Part shown: positions 53,259 to 64,000 of the stretch, in pieces
Position numbering within the stretch: position 1 is the stretch's first letter
Layout: each line of letters opens with the position of its first letter
Source: Eudromia elegans
Lineage: Eukaryota > Chordata > Aves > Tinamiformes > Tinamidae
Direction: 5' to 3'
Assembly: GCA_003342815.1 (NCBI GenBank)
Contig: PTEX01000055.1
Coordinates: 1,725,708 to 1,789,707, forward strand
DNA: 64,000 nucleotides
The notes under the pieces: model-generated
The model's input: the letters and a program-made list of their open reading frames with translations, nothing else
What the model was told of the DNA's origin: nothing
Databases searched by the model: none
Made by a program: the position numbers and the translations under genes

Positions 53259-53298
53259 TATATATATATATATATATATGTGTGTGTATATATATATA
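53259..53298. repeat. (TA)n(TG)n(TA)n microsatellite
   Basis: About eleven TA units, then TGTGTGTG, then more TA units. This is the pattern produced by TA/TG interconversion in alternating repeats. Confidence 0.88.
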
Positions 53299-54709
53299 AA
53301 ATACGTACATATAAATCATGTTTTGCTATGACTGTTTTACAACTTTGTCTCTAACTTATCATACAGTAACATTCTTAAGTTTCCCATGTAAAGAGTAAAA
53401 ATCTGTAAAATTCTCACCTTAATACAGTTTCAGTTGTTGAAAAGGGAAAATTTAAGCCATTACTGAGTGGGTATTAAAAAGGAAAAGCATATTAAAACAT
53501 TTTATTCTGTGACATAGATGGATTTAAATGTGAAGTTGGATATCCTAAATGCTAGGAACAAAGCATTGATTGTATTTATCAAATATGAAACTACCAAGAA
53601 GTTTTGGTTATATTTAACAAAATCTTCATCAAGGCTGGTGGAAAAATGTATATGTAGATTTATAATCAAAACTGTTTATATAGAACAATTTCCAGTATCA
53701 TCATAATTTGAAATTTAAAAATATATCTTTCATCCCAATACTGGATCATGATGCTTTTTTTCCCCTCTTTTTCTGCTTTACTTGCTAGTTTAATAGTTTG
53801 AGATTTCCTTAATAATGTTGAATTTTGTAAAGTTTCTGGGCATAAGACTGCCCATGCAATTAAAAATAGGAATTGTCATATAGGTTTATGTACAATTTGA
53901 GTGTCTTCAAGGTCACTGTTTTTGTTGAAAAGAAAACTGCCTCTTACAACACAAATAAATCTCCTCTAAAAAGCAAAAGCCTCCGTACAGCTGCAGCTGA
54001 ATCTAGCTCACAAGAAGCAGACTTGTGTGGTTAGCCATTTCTTGAAGTAATAACCATGCTTTTATGATAGCGCACTTTATTTTAGTATCAAGTGCCTTGA
54101 ACATGCATTACAGTAGCTAGTAGGTATCATAGCATTTATAACAATACTGTATTGCTTACATTTATTCTTCTTATTATTTTATTATTAACTGACATCACCT
54201 AGTTATCTGCTAATGCCCCTTAAGATGAGCCATTGAGATTCCTACTGTAGCTTCCTAGTTAAAAAAATGTTGTGGGAAGTAAAATGAGCTATCTGTTGAA
54301 CAGAAGTGCATCCGGAGTTAGAAAAATGGTGTGTGCCAGCATATGGACAGACATATGCTGCTGACACTGACCCCGTAAGTGAAGTTGAGCAATAGTTTAT
54401 GAAATAAATGTTCGATATTTGTTAATCAATATGCTTTGGTGCCACACCTTGTACTCTATATACTATCTAATCCTTATTCTGACTAAAGAGAATTTAATGA
54501 GTCAGACTCACAAACTGAATAATCTTCCTTCTTTTGCTATTCTATTTACATTTTTATCAATACAAAAATTGTGAGTTGTTTGGCTTATCACTTCATAAGA
54601 ATAAACTCAGGAGTTTATGTTTGAGAAATATGTTTTATCTTCATGGTTCAAGTTGAGCAAGGAATGAAAGCTTCTTTGTTTCTTTTTCTTAAAATCATCT
54701 TTGATCAGG

Positions 54710-54751
54710 TTATGGTCTCTATGCAAGAGGTCTCTATATAAGAGACCATAA
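54710..54751. repeat. 11-bp inverted repeat with a nested third copy
   Basis: TTATGGTCTCT (54710-54720) pairs exactly with AGAGACCATAA (54741-54751). A second direct copy of GGTCTCTAT lies between them (54729-54737) and can pair with the same right arm, so two alternative hairpins are possible. Confidence 0.75.
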
Positions 54752-55561
54752 GATTAAAGAGTCTAGCACTTTCTTTGAGTATTAGACTTTTCCAGGAACT
54801 ATGAAATCTACTTGTGTTTTTCCTTGGAATCCAAAAGTGAGTGATTTCATTTTAGCATGAGGACAATAAAATTTTCATTTTTTAGATGAAAAATTTTAAC
54901 TAATAAGTTAATCATAATCATGTTTGGCATTCAAAGATTATTATTATTATTCATTTTGCAGAGCCCAGTATTCTTTCTTATATGCTTTTTGATCCCTTTT
55001 ATGATTTAATTATTTGCTCTAAGATGATATCATTTTACATTTCTCTGTCTTTTCCAGTTTTGATAGTATCTGCATTGTTTTTTTCGTTTCTTTTTTTCTT
55101 CTTTTCCCATATGCAGCCTGTATTGTGTGTTTTTCTATCTGTATTGTTAATCTGAAAATTGCTAACCTCTTGTTTGTTCTGTAAGTCTATTCAGGTGTAA
55201 GACATAAGATTTTGCAAAGATATACTCAGACTTTTCAAGTCAATGTTGTGCCCCAGTTGTGAAGACACTTCTGTTTTCCAAATTTTTGAAGACTGAAATT
55301 TGAGAATGTCTTTTGCAGATAACAAGCCTGATCATTTTAATATTAGCTTAGACATATTGGTAAAATCTTCCAGGCTAATTCTTGTACATTAGAAAACAGA
55401 TTCTACATTTATATTTCAACTTGTATTTGACTTCAGTATTATTAAAACAAGTATAATTAAACAATGAAAACAATTAAACAATTAAAACAGGGTAGTTTAA
55501 GCAATTAACTCCTCTGTTCCTCCTTGCCTGAGATTTGTAATTACAAATTATCTCAGCTTGT

Positions 55562-55579
55562 AAAAAAAAAAAAAAAAAA
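55562..55579 (+). repeat. A18-type homopolymer
   Basis: A simple A run in PACRG intron DNA, 0.28 kb before the TTTTA array. Confidence 0.8.
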
Positions 55580-55859
55580 TTCCCTACCATAGCAAAGTTA
55601 CTCCTGTTTAATGATCTCTTTTTTCAAGGGACTTTTGCCTTTTGATGATATCCTTGCCAGTTTACATTCTTCTTTGCTTTAAACAGATCTATTCAGGCAA
55701 TGAAATATACCAACTGTCAGGAAAACCCAAGGAACTATTCAAAAAGATGGAATCTTTATAATGAGAGTAGTTTTTGTTTTCATTTCTTGATATATCTATA
55801 TCTACCTTGGCAGTCTCTCTCTCTTTTCTAGTTTAGTGTCAGAGGGAAGATAACAAAGA

Positions 55860-56049
55860 TTTTATTTTATTTTATTTTATTTTATTTTATTTTATTTTAT
55901 TTTATTTTATTTTATTTTATTTTATTTTATTTTATTTTATTTTATTTTATTTTNTTTTATTTTATTTTATTTTATTTTATTTTATTTTATTTTATTTTAT
56001 TTTATTTTATTTTATTTTATTTTATTTTATTTTATTTTATTTTATTTTA
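55860..56049 (+). repeat. Perfect (TTTTA)~38 pentanucleotide array with one N
   Basis: About 190 bp of uninterrupted TTTTA units. The only irregularity is an N at 55954, which sits exactly where the A of a unit is expected. No interrupting variant units are seen, which suggests recent expansion or an assembler-filled repeat. The true copy number is uncertain because the N may mark an unresolved join. Confidence 0.95.
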
Positions 56050-58584
56050 AATTTTCATTCTGAGATTGTTTAATAAGTATGTCAAGTATGTCATGTTATG
56101 TCATATTCAGTTCCTGTACTCTTGTCTTTTTCAAGTCACATGAAAAATATTGTTAAAAAAATTTATACTTCAAAAGGTAGTGGAGAAGGAATTCTAATAT
56201 ATAAAAGCTACTGCCAAAATGTTTCCTGTTGTGAGTGTTATTTTACTCCCTTAGCAGCACTGAAAATTAATTTCTATATATGAAAGATGAATATTTAGAA
56301 AGAATAAGTATGTTTATATACTATACAAACTGAAGTTACTAGGCTCTCAAAACAATGTTTTTGTTTGGTTGATTTTTTTTTGAGAGATTAAGATTTGACA
56401 TTTCTCAAAAAGATGCATCAAAATCTCCTACAATTTGCCTCTGATATCTGATTGTTCCAATATCAGTTGTCATTAGCCTGACTATCTCTTAAGTCATCTT
56501 TAACTATCGCAAACAGCAGCCTCTGGCATAAATTTTTATCTTATCTACAATTCTAATTATTTCAGGATATTAGTTTTTCTAACTGATTGCGTGCTTAGCC
56601 TGTGCATATTTACAGTTTTTCTGTGGCAAAATCGGGTAATCATCTGAAGTATTTTTGCAGGTTTTTGAAAGTTGTAGTCCCACTAATTGCCATGTGATTA
56701 ATTTCTTCCTTGTGCTATTACTAAACTGAGATATTTTTGATTAATAAATGTAAAGTAAAATTTAAATTATCTTGAAAAATAACCTTGAAAAAAAGCATAA
56801 ACTTGAATTTTTTAGTCTTATTTTCTTCAAGAGCCAAGTAGTTTCCTCAAGAATTGACAATGCATTTACCCTCTCCTGTTCAGTGAGAATATCTGAATTC
56901 CTTCAGTTTTATTTACTGTACTGATTTATTATATAAATATTTTCAGTAACTTCTCAGTGAGTTATTAGTGTAAATATTCAGTATTTGATATTGCACTAAA
57001 TCATAATTTAAATTAAGTGAGCTTTCATAGGAAAAAGTGCCAATAAGTGCCAGGCGGAGGATACTTACTTCTCCTGAGCATCAAAGTACTGAGTAGAGTA
57101 ACACAACAGTAAAGACTTTAGGAACTTCATCTCTGACTATTTCGTAATACATTGCAAAATTTGGGAGGACAAGCACTTTGGCACATACGATGCAAAATTT
57201 GCTGTTTTATGAACTGAATAATTTCACTGTTTTTAATAATCACATAAAGTCACCAAGAGAAAATCGCTCGTAAGCTGACTGTGTAGCTAATGTTTTTCCA
57301 CTAGTGTAGAGTTCATTATGTTCTTTCTGACAGAAAAAAAGAAAAAAATTAGCAAATGTACATGTTCTCATGATTGAGAAACGTTTTGATTGAGAAACTG
57401 CTTCTATATAAGTTTCTAGTGAATTAAGTATAAAAATAAAGATGGAAAACATGAGATTTGTAATTATTAATGCTTGTAATTAATAAAATTCAAAAATAGA
57501 GAAGATATATGTAATCTCCAGTAAGAATAGCATTAAAATTATTTTTTTCTTAAAATATTTTATTGTATTGGATAAAATGTGAACTTTTAAAATCCTTACC
57601 AAATTTTTCATTTCTCCCACATATATCTCTCTCTGAAGAAAGTTATTTGTTAAATAAGAGTTGTAAAATGTTTTATTCATTTACTTTTGAAGTTACATCT
57701 TTCTAGAAAAATGTCTTGGTAAGTTTGGAAAACTGCATTTTAATGACTGGTTTTAGAGGGTCCTGAATTAACGTAATTTTTAAAAAATCAAAATCACTAT
57801 TAATTTTTGAACTTTAAAATATATATTTATTGTGCATCTATACTGAAAATATAAATATAGACATTCATATTTTCGCCATGAGAAATACTGCAATCTCTGA
57901 AGAAAAATATGTGCCCCTAGCTTCTGCCTGATAGCAGAAGTGACTGATATTGGGTTAGTCATTTACACATAGCTCATCTGGGTTTTATTTCTGATGCTGT
58001 CAGATTTAAAAGAACTACCAATTTTATTGAGACTAGTGATGTACTCCACACTTGTAGGTTTATTACCCGTTTGAGAAGCTACAAAATATCGAAGCTCTTT
58101 AATAACAAGAACCTTATATTGCCTTGTGTCAGCAAATTTCCTAGATTAAAACCTTCTGTTTGATTGATAGAGTCCTGCCATGCTTCTATATGGTTCGAAG
58201 GCACACATTTTTGCAAGAGCTTTAAGTAAATTAATGAAGGCCTTACAAATACATTCTTTTCTTTCTTTTAGACAACTCATATGACTTCATTCGGTGCTAT
58301 GATTAGCTGCAATTCCTCTTTTATTCTGACTCTCATCAGTAGTGTTAGTAGTTCCTCTCAGCTGAGAGCAGAACTGTCCAATACTGTATTAGTCCAAATT
58401 AATTCCATCTTATAATGCTTGTATGTCTTATAACTAAATAATAGTTCCTGCTCACATATCTTCCACAGCTTTTATAACTTCACAGTTACTGAAGTATCCT
58501 TTCTTTTAGAGATTTTGAAACTGATGTATATCAAACTAAACTGCGAGCAATTGTTTTCAAGGTGTATTTAATTTGGAACGCTTG

Positions 58585-59160
58585 AGAGTTTAACAGTGCG
58601 TTGCCAGGAGGTTAAGGGAGATGATCCTTCCCCTCTGCACAGCCCTGGTGCGGCCGTGACCTGGAGCGCACGTCCAGTTCAGAGGCCTCCCAAGAATGAA
58701 AGCGCTTGGAGCTGCTGGAGAGTGTCCAGCGAAAGGCCACAATGAGAGAGTGACCACATCTGTCATAGGAGGAGAGACTGAGAGAGCTCAGCCTCTTTGG
58801 CCTGGAGAAAAGGCGGCTTGGAGTGTCGGTCCATTAATGTTTCTTGTGGGAGACAGTAAAGGAGACGGAACCAACTCCTGCTCAGTGGTGCCCAGTGTCA
58901 GGGCGAGATGCAATGTACGCACACTGAAACACAGTGGATATGTTTCTACCTGGATATGATACACTTCTTAGCGTTATGGGTGGCTGAATGGTGGAACAGG
59001 TTGTCTAGAGAGTCTGTGGAGTCTCCACATATGGAGTTACTCAAACCTCTACTGGATAAGTCCTTGGGCTACATTCCTGAAGCACAGCCTGCTTGAGCAG
59101 GTTGGTGGGAGCAGATGATCCCCAGAGTGTCATCCAATTCCAGCTATTCTGTGATGGTAG
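58585..59160 (+). mobile_element. CR1 LINE 3' end fragment (about 575 bp)
   Basis: A co-linear match to the C-terminal ORF2 region and 3' UTR of avian CR1: GAGATGATCCTTCCCCTCTG, then CCTGGAG, AGAGTGTCCAGCGAAAGGCC, CTCTTTGGCCTGGAGAAAAG, CAACTCCTGCTCAGTGGTGC, AATGGTGGAACAGGTTGTC, GGAGTCTCCA, and the terminal ATCCAATTCCAGC and ATTCTGTGATGG. The frame is broken and the copy is 5' truncated. Open frames of 87 and 62 codons here are remnants or out-of-frame readings, not host genes. Confidence 0.92.
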
Positions 59161-61193
59161 GGGTTTTTTGATTATTTTATTGTTCTTAAACTATTATGTG
59201 CATTGTTATTAAAAACAATAGAAACCTATCACATGAATTTGTGCAACTGTCAGAATGTTTGAACTAGAGCTCAGAATCAGCCATGTGCTGATTTGCCATC
59301 TATACCTCTTACAGCATAAAACTTATATAAGAATTAAACTGCCAGTGAGAATGCAGAGAACAGACTTAGAATCTGATGTGTATCTATATTAATTTTTAGT
59401 TCTTAATTTTTAGTTTAACCAGCTTTCAAAAAAGTGGTGTCCTAGCCAGTGTGTGGAAAAACCCTTCCTGTGTGTTTTTGTTGGGAGATGGTCAGAGGCT
59501 TTTAGAAGAATCTTAAAGTCTTGGGAGAATCAGCATTCAGAGCATTTTCTACATAGGGGTTCTGCCTTTTTTGTTTTTAAATTTATCTTCATATGATACA
59601 TGAGTTATCTTTGGTTTTTTCTTTGCCGTAAATTTAAAGCCAGGTGAGCACTTGAACTTACTAATTCCTTGTAAACATTAGAAAGAAACCCAGAAATCCT
59701 ACACACGAGTTCCTCACTTCTATTCCTTTCTTCTATGCATATATATGCAGTCTCTCCAAATTAGGTTTGGAGTGTAAAGCTTCAACTGTGCAAATAATCT
59801 CCAACTTCAATCTGATATAATTGTCTTAGTTCTTTCAGATTCAAATCCATTACAGTTGATGGTTGCAGCAGAATAGTAGCCAAAAAAATGTTGATACCAA
59901 CATTAGACCTTAGCAGTTGCAGTCGCTTTTAGTGTGGTACTGAAGGGTTTTTTTTTTTCTTTTTTAGCAGTAATGTTGCTGATAAAGCCGTGTGTTAACA
60001 TGCTGAGATATCTGTCCTTTTACGAAGACAGCAGAACAGTATCTTCCTTTGGTGCTCAATGCAAATCATTCCCTCACAAGAAGACCCTTTATAGAAAAAA
60101 AAAATGTTGGTTGATTCAAATTATATGCAGATAAGATTTGAGATGGTTTTAACTGTTTCCATTTGTCTGTTTTGCATATAGGTGAAGATAAAATCCATCT
60201 CGCAAGTGTAAAATTTTGCTTGGTAAAAAAGAGTCAATTCTCATATCAGGATACAAAATACTGAGGGGCAAAGGAAAGGGAACTGTCGTAGAACATGTTT
60301 TCACTGATACTGACAGCAGCTTGGTTGAGATAGATTAACTGCAAAAATTTAAGAACACCTGGAAGATACGGTGTCTTTTAGTGACGTCTACTGAATTTGC
60401 ATGGAGTCTTGGGAGGTGGTATCCTAAAATATTTGAACAAAACCCTGAACTTTGTAGTCTATGGACTCTTTTGAGGCTTGTATTGGTTGAATTCAGCTGT
60501 TTTTCATACTGATGTTCTTAGGTAGCACCTTAACCGGTACAGCATTGTTACTGTGGGCGAAACAGTCTGTGCCAGATTTGAGATAGGAAGGATTTTATCA
60601 TCCTTATGGGTCAGAAAGATATGGTGACCTTCTGCTAACTTTTCAAATATTTCTTAAATGAATTTATCTGCATTCTTATTAAGTCTGCTATCATGAGCTG
60701 AGTTTTATGAATCTTCAGGAATATGCTTTAAAACTTTTCTATAACAAATTCCCTGTTTTTCTTTAACATTTCCTCTTTATATTTGTGCAATTAGTTCCAA
60801 AGTGTCTTCAAATTGATTTAGTCACTCTTTTCCTTAAGATCCTTTCTCAAGCCTCTTCTCCTTTTGCTGAAATTGCTGGGTTTTTTAGGAGGTATTTGAA
60901 GCTAATGAACTGTGAGTTCTATCTTCGTCTTTTAAAAGACCATTTGGGCAGCAGCTTATATTAACTGATTGGACCTTGTCCTATGAGAGGTATGTAATGA
61001 CACAGAGCTGGATTCAACTTTTCGTACTGGATTGCAAAGCCAACTATATTTGTTTTTATTTTGGACTCTTAATATCCAAATTGTGATCCAATATTTTTAT
61101 AATCTTACAAGAAATTCCTTTTAATACTTCAGACCTCTTTTTTCAGTTAACATATTAATTTTTGGGTGGAGAATACTGACTTCTGTTTTATGG

Positions 61194-61226
61194 TTGTTGT
61201 TTTGTTTTTTGTTTTGTTTTGTTTTT
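61194..61226 (+). repeat. (GTTTT)n-like low-complexity run
   Basis: Imperfect GTTTT/GTTTTT units on the plus strand. Simple repeat. Confidence 0.75.
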
Positions 61227-61542
61227 CTATTATGAAAGAAGGACTGAGACCCAATCTAATCAAATTTAACATAGTCATCATTCACTGACATATGCTGTCC
61301 GACTGCTTTGGTTATAATTTCCTCGTTTTCTACCTCCATGAGATAATTAGGCATTAAAGTGTCACTTTGGCAGATTGCTAGGCTATCTACCCTATATACT
61401 GTGTGTTTAAAGATCCAGCTAACATAACATTTTTTTTTTCATTTTTGCATACATGTTGCATCTATTTGTATCCCATCTAGACTTGAAATAACACAGAATT
61501 TTTGTAGTTCTTAGAGATCATATACATCATAGCAGAGGATGA

Positions 61543-61575
61543 TATACATATATATATATATATAGAGAGAGAGAG
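61543..61575. repeat. Compound (TA)n-(GA)n microsatellite
   Basis: ATACATATATATATATATA runs into GAGAGAGAGAGA, the same TA-to-GA arrangement seen at 28.02 kb. Confidence 0.87.
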
Positions 61576-63879
61576 ATTGAAGTTTATGCTATACTATCTT
61601 TGAGTGTGAATTTACTTAAGTATTTATTGTGCAAACCAGAGCACAACTGAAAGTCTAGTACCACAAACAACAAACTGCTACAATTTCACTGGACAACAAA
61701 ATGTAAAAAATTGACCTTTTTGTTTCACAAGACTTTCTGGAAAGTAGGCATAGTCTTAGTTTTTTCCTATAATGGGAAGTTTGTTTCCCCTGTAACTAGA
61801 GGATCATTATTACCACTTTAAAATGACATTTAAAGAATAAAAAGGCAACCTTAAGTTGATGGTTAGTGTATTTTTGACTAGTATTCGAAGAAAAAAAATG
61901 AGTTATCTTTCATGTCAAAAACAATCCTGTGATTTTTTTGCCCATTTCTCTCATGACGCTGTTATAGTTCAAAATACTTTACCACTCCATGAATATTTTA
62001 ATATTGAAGCCTAATAGATTTTAAGTGTTTGATTTTCAAGATATATCACTGTCACAAGGAAATATTCCCTATGGAGACAAAGTTGCATCACAATGAAAGA
62101 TCCTTGGCACTGTAATAACATTTCTGTTCTTTCATCCACCTTCCTACTCCTTGAGAAATATAATCTCAAAAATGTACAGCACATGTAGCTCAAAGAGGTC
62201 TTGAAAACGTAAATCAGCATTGACAAAGAATGCAAATATCATGGCACCAATAGATTATTAAAATTAATAATATATTTCTCTAAATTTTGATATAGCCACA
62301 AATTTTAAAAAATTGTGTGCTGAAATAGTGGAACTATCTATATACATCAGCTAATTCTGATTATTCTCACTGATAAAATAAAAATCACATCTGCTTACCA
62401 GTGATTAGTCATTAGGGTATGCACATATACAAATGAAGAGTTATATTTTCTTGAAATAACTAATATTGATTAGTTCAAATAAAATAGAATATTCATGAAA
62501 TTGCAATTACAGACACATTTTTCAGAGTCTATGGAATTGATTGAGGACTGAGTCACCTTGTAGACTTCAGCATTGAAGCACTCCCATTAAAATAATAGCA
62601 ATTCCATATGTTTGCAGAATAACATGAATGATATTAAATTCTAACTAATGATATTTTCCAGAATTAAAAAGAAATTATTATTCAAAGCTTGGTAAGTAAA
62701 TAACAGAATTAGAACATATGAGAGTAAACTAAGAAATCACATATTTAAAATTTCAGTTGGTGAAATAAACCATAAAGATAACTTGCTCTTATGGGATCAG
62801 CTTGAAGGAGTCCTTTTCGTTGCTTGCTCAGTTTCTAGGCAGGATAGTAGGAGAGGCAGGGTGCTGTAGAAACAACAGAAAAGACAGTGGTAGAGCATAT
62901 AGAAGGCAAATGATAATAAAGGAAAATTTTAGCAATAGTTCTGATCTGAATCTTTCTGGATTTTGTTTGTTTTGTTTTTCAGTAGAGTTTATATAGGTTA
63001 CAGGTACTACTGTAGCTTAAGAAAATTAGAATCTAGCTTACTATAATTACTGGAAATTAAATAAAATTTAGAAGCTTTCCTTGAAAAGGTTGACACTCTA
63101 TATAGATCCATATAAAAATAAAAAATAACAAATTAAGCAGATACTGTAATGAAACAATATCATGTATGTATAGTTTAAATAAAGAGAAAAGGACATTTTG
63201 TCTTAAAAGCAATTGATATGTTCTAGATTGGCAGTAAATGATATATTCATGTCTGAATGTTCTGTGGTACCTTGCATCAAATAAATCAGCATCTGGCATT
63301 CTCTTCCTTAATGTGTAATCTTATACCTTTGAAAGTTTTACTCTTAACCTCATTGAACAAAGAAAAATCAACAAAACACAAACGTTATTTCCTATCATAC
63401 TAACAATTCTGTCTTTCCTGCCACCCTGAAAAGTTTACTCAGTTCTCTCTGAAGTCCAGAAGCCAGTATGTCACATTTTATACTTTTTTTTTTCCCCCTC
63501 AGTTATACAGACAGGTCAAATTTGTCAATTCCACCTAAGTAACATCACCTGAAAATGTATTTTGTTATTCTTCTATCGCACATCTACTAGTGACAAAAAG
63601 ACATTGGTATCAGGATTTTTGCACTCCACCTTGCATTCCTTCAGGAAAAATAGAACATTTTCACAGATCTTTCTTCAGTAGATCAAGTGTTTTAAAGAGC
63701 AGGTCAATATTATCACTGTTACACAGGTGAGAAAAATAAACATAATTTTGTCATTGGCTTGTTTTATTAGAAAATCATTAAGTTCTCAATCCCTCTAAGT
63801 GGTCCACAGTTGCCAGACTAAAGCCAGTCACAGCCATTGACAATGATGATATGAATAAAAAAAACTGGCAGAAGCTCCA

Positions 63880-64000
63880 TCTTTAAACAAGAGAAAATCT
63901 GATCAAGTATAAGGGAAAAGAAATAGTTCTCAGTGAGGGTGGTCAGACATGAGAAGAGGTTGAGAAATCTTTTTCCCTGGAGATATTCAGGACTTGGCTG
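63880..64000 (+). mobile_element. CR1 LINE 3' fragment, cut by the window edge
   Basis: TCAGTGAGGGTGGTCAGACA, then GAAGAGGTTGAGAAATC, CCTGGAGATATTCAGGACTT and GGCTG follow the CR1 order (GTGAGGGTG, CACTGGAACAGG, CTGGAGATATTCAA, CTGG). The 5' limit is vague and the 3' end lies beyond 64000. It is diverged and noncoding. Confidence 0.75.

Larger units (their letters stand above)
27578..64000 (+). other. PACRG: PACRG first intron after the ATG exon (partial, runs off right edge)
   Basis: Intronic DNA downstream of the PACRG donor at 27578. The next coding exon should begin with VRGPPAAGAFKERP-like sequence and then FYERGDFP; no plus-strand frame here contains this, so the acceptor lies beyond 64000. 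The stretch holds CR1 LINE fragments at 34.6-34.8, 58.6-59.2 and from about 63.9 kb to the edge, a perfect TTTTA array at 55.86-56.05 kb, AT/GT/GA/AC microsatellites (28.0, 44.9, 48.0, 53.3, 61.55 kb), a strong hairpin at 47.9 kb, a small nested repeat at 54.7 kb, and an unidentified GC-richer block at 29.13-29.43 kb. I see no RNA gene or other coding exon in the remainder, which is AT-rich and T-rich on this strand. Long PACRG introns are known in other vertebrates. Confidence 0.85.

Noticed and set aside
58696..59096. 87- and 62-codon plus-strand frames
   Set aside because: They lie entirely within the CR1 3' fragment and are not host genes.
1..64000. CRISPR arrays, tRNA or rRNA genes, prokaryotic operons, intact retroviral genes
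   Set aside because: None could be seen. The repeats are simple microsatellites and no tRNA-type stem set or retroviral coding region was recognised.

Overview
The window is nuclear DNA from a vertebrate, most likely a bird. It is AT-rich and gene-poor, has one CpG island near 27 kb, and carries a few decayed CR1 LINE fragments, the typical retroposon of birds and other sauropsids. There is no bacterial-style gene organisation. Nearly all open frames of 60-120 codons are chance frames in intronic DNA. The species cannot be named from the sequence alone.

The centre is a head-to-head gene pair. On the minus strand a perfect Kozak context leads into ATGATAG followed directly by a GTGAGT donor (27049 to 27037). 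This is the unusual seven-coding-base first exon of PRKN (parkin, E3 ubiquitin ligase of mitophagy). On the plus strand, 381 bp away, an ATG at 27431 opens a 49-codon exon whose C-terminal half (VSDGFTVKAMMKNTV) is the conserved start of PACRG (parkin co-regulated gene, an axonemal inner-junction protein), ending at a GTACGT donor. The two start codons share one bidirectional CpG-island promoter. It contains well-formed motif matches for NRF1, ZNF143/THAP11 and RFX (X-box), plus a GC box, which fits a mitochondrial quality-control gene and a ciliary gene sharing control DNA.

Layout: 1-27042 is PRKN intron 1 (transcribed leftwards; exon 2 is not in the window). 26840-27610 is the CpG-island promoter with both first coding exons. 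27578-64000 is the first PACRG intron after the ATG exon (transcribed rightwards; the next coding exon is not in the window). The introns hold CR1 fragments (12.2-12.7, 34.6-34.8, 58.6-59.2 kb and 63.9 kb to the edge), many microsatellites and homopolymers, several short perfect inverted repeats, and some GC-richer blocks I could not identify.

Two single N bases both fall inside simple repeats, an A tract at 24.9 kb and a TTTTA array at 55.9 kb, so those repeat lengths are uncertain. At the scale of the whole window, the plus strand looks A-rich over T left of the promoter and T-rich over A right of it, as expected for divergent transcription. I did not find a clearly novel system. The most informative material is the shared promoter, the compositional switch across it, and the unstable repeats and hairpins in the introns.
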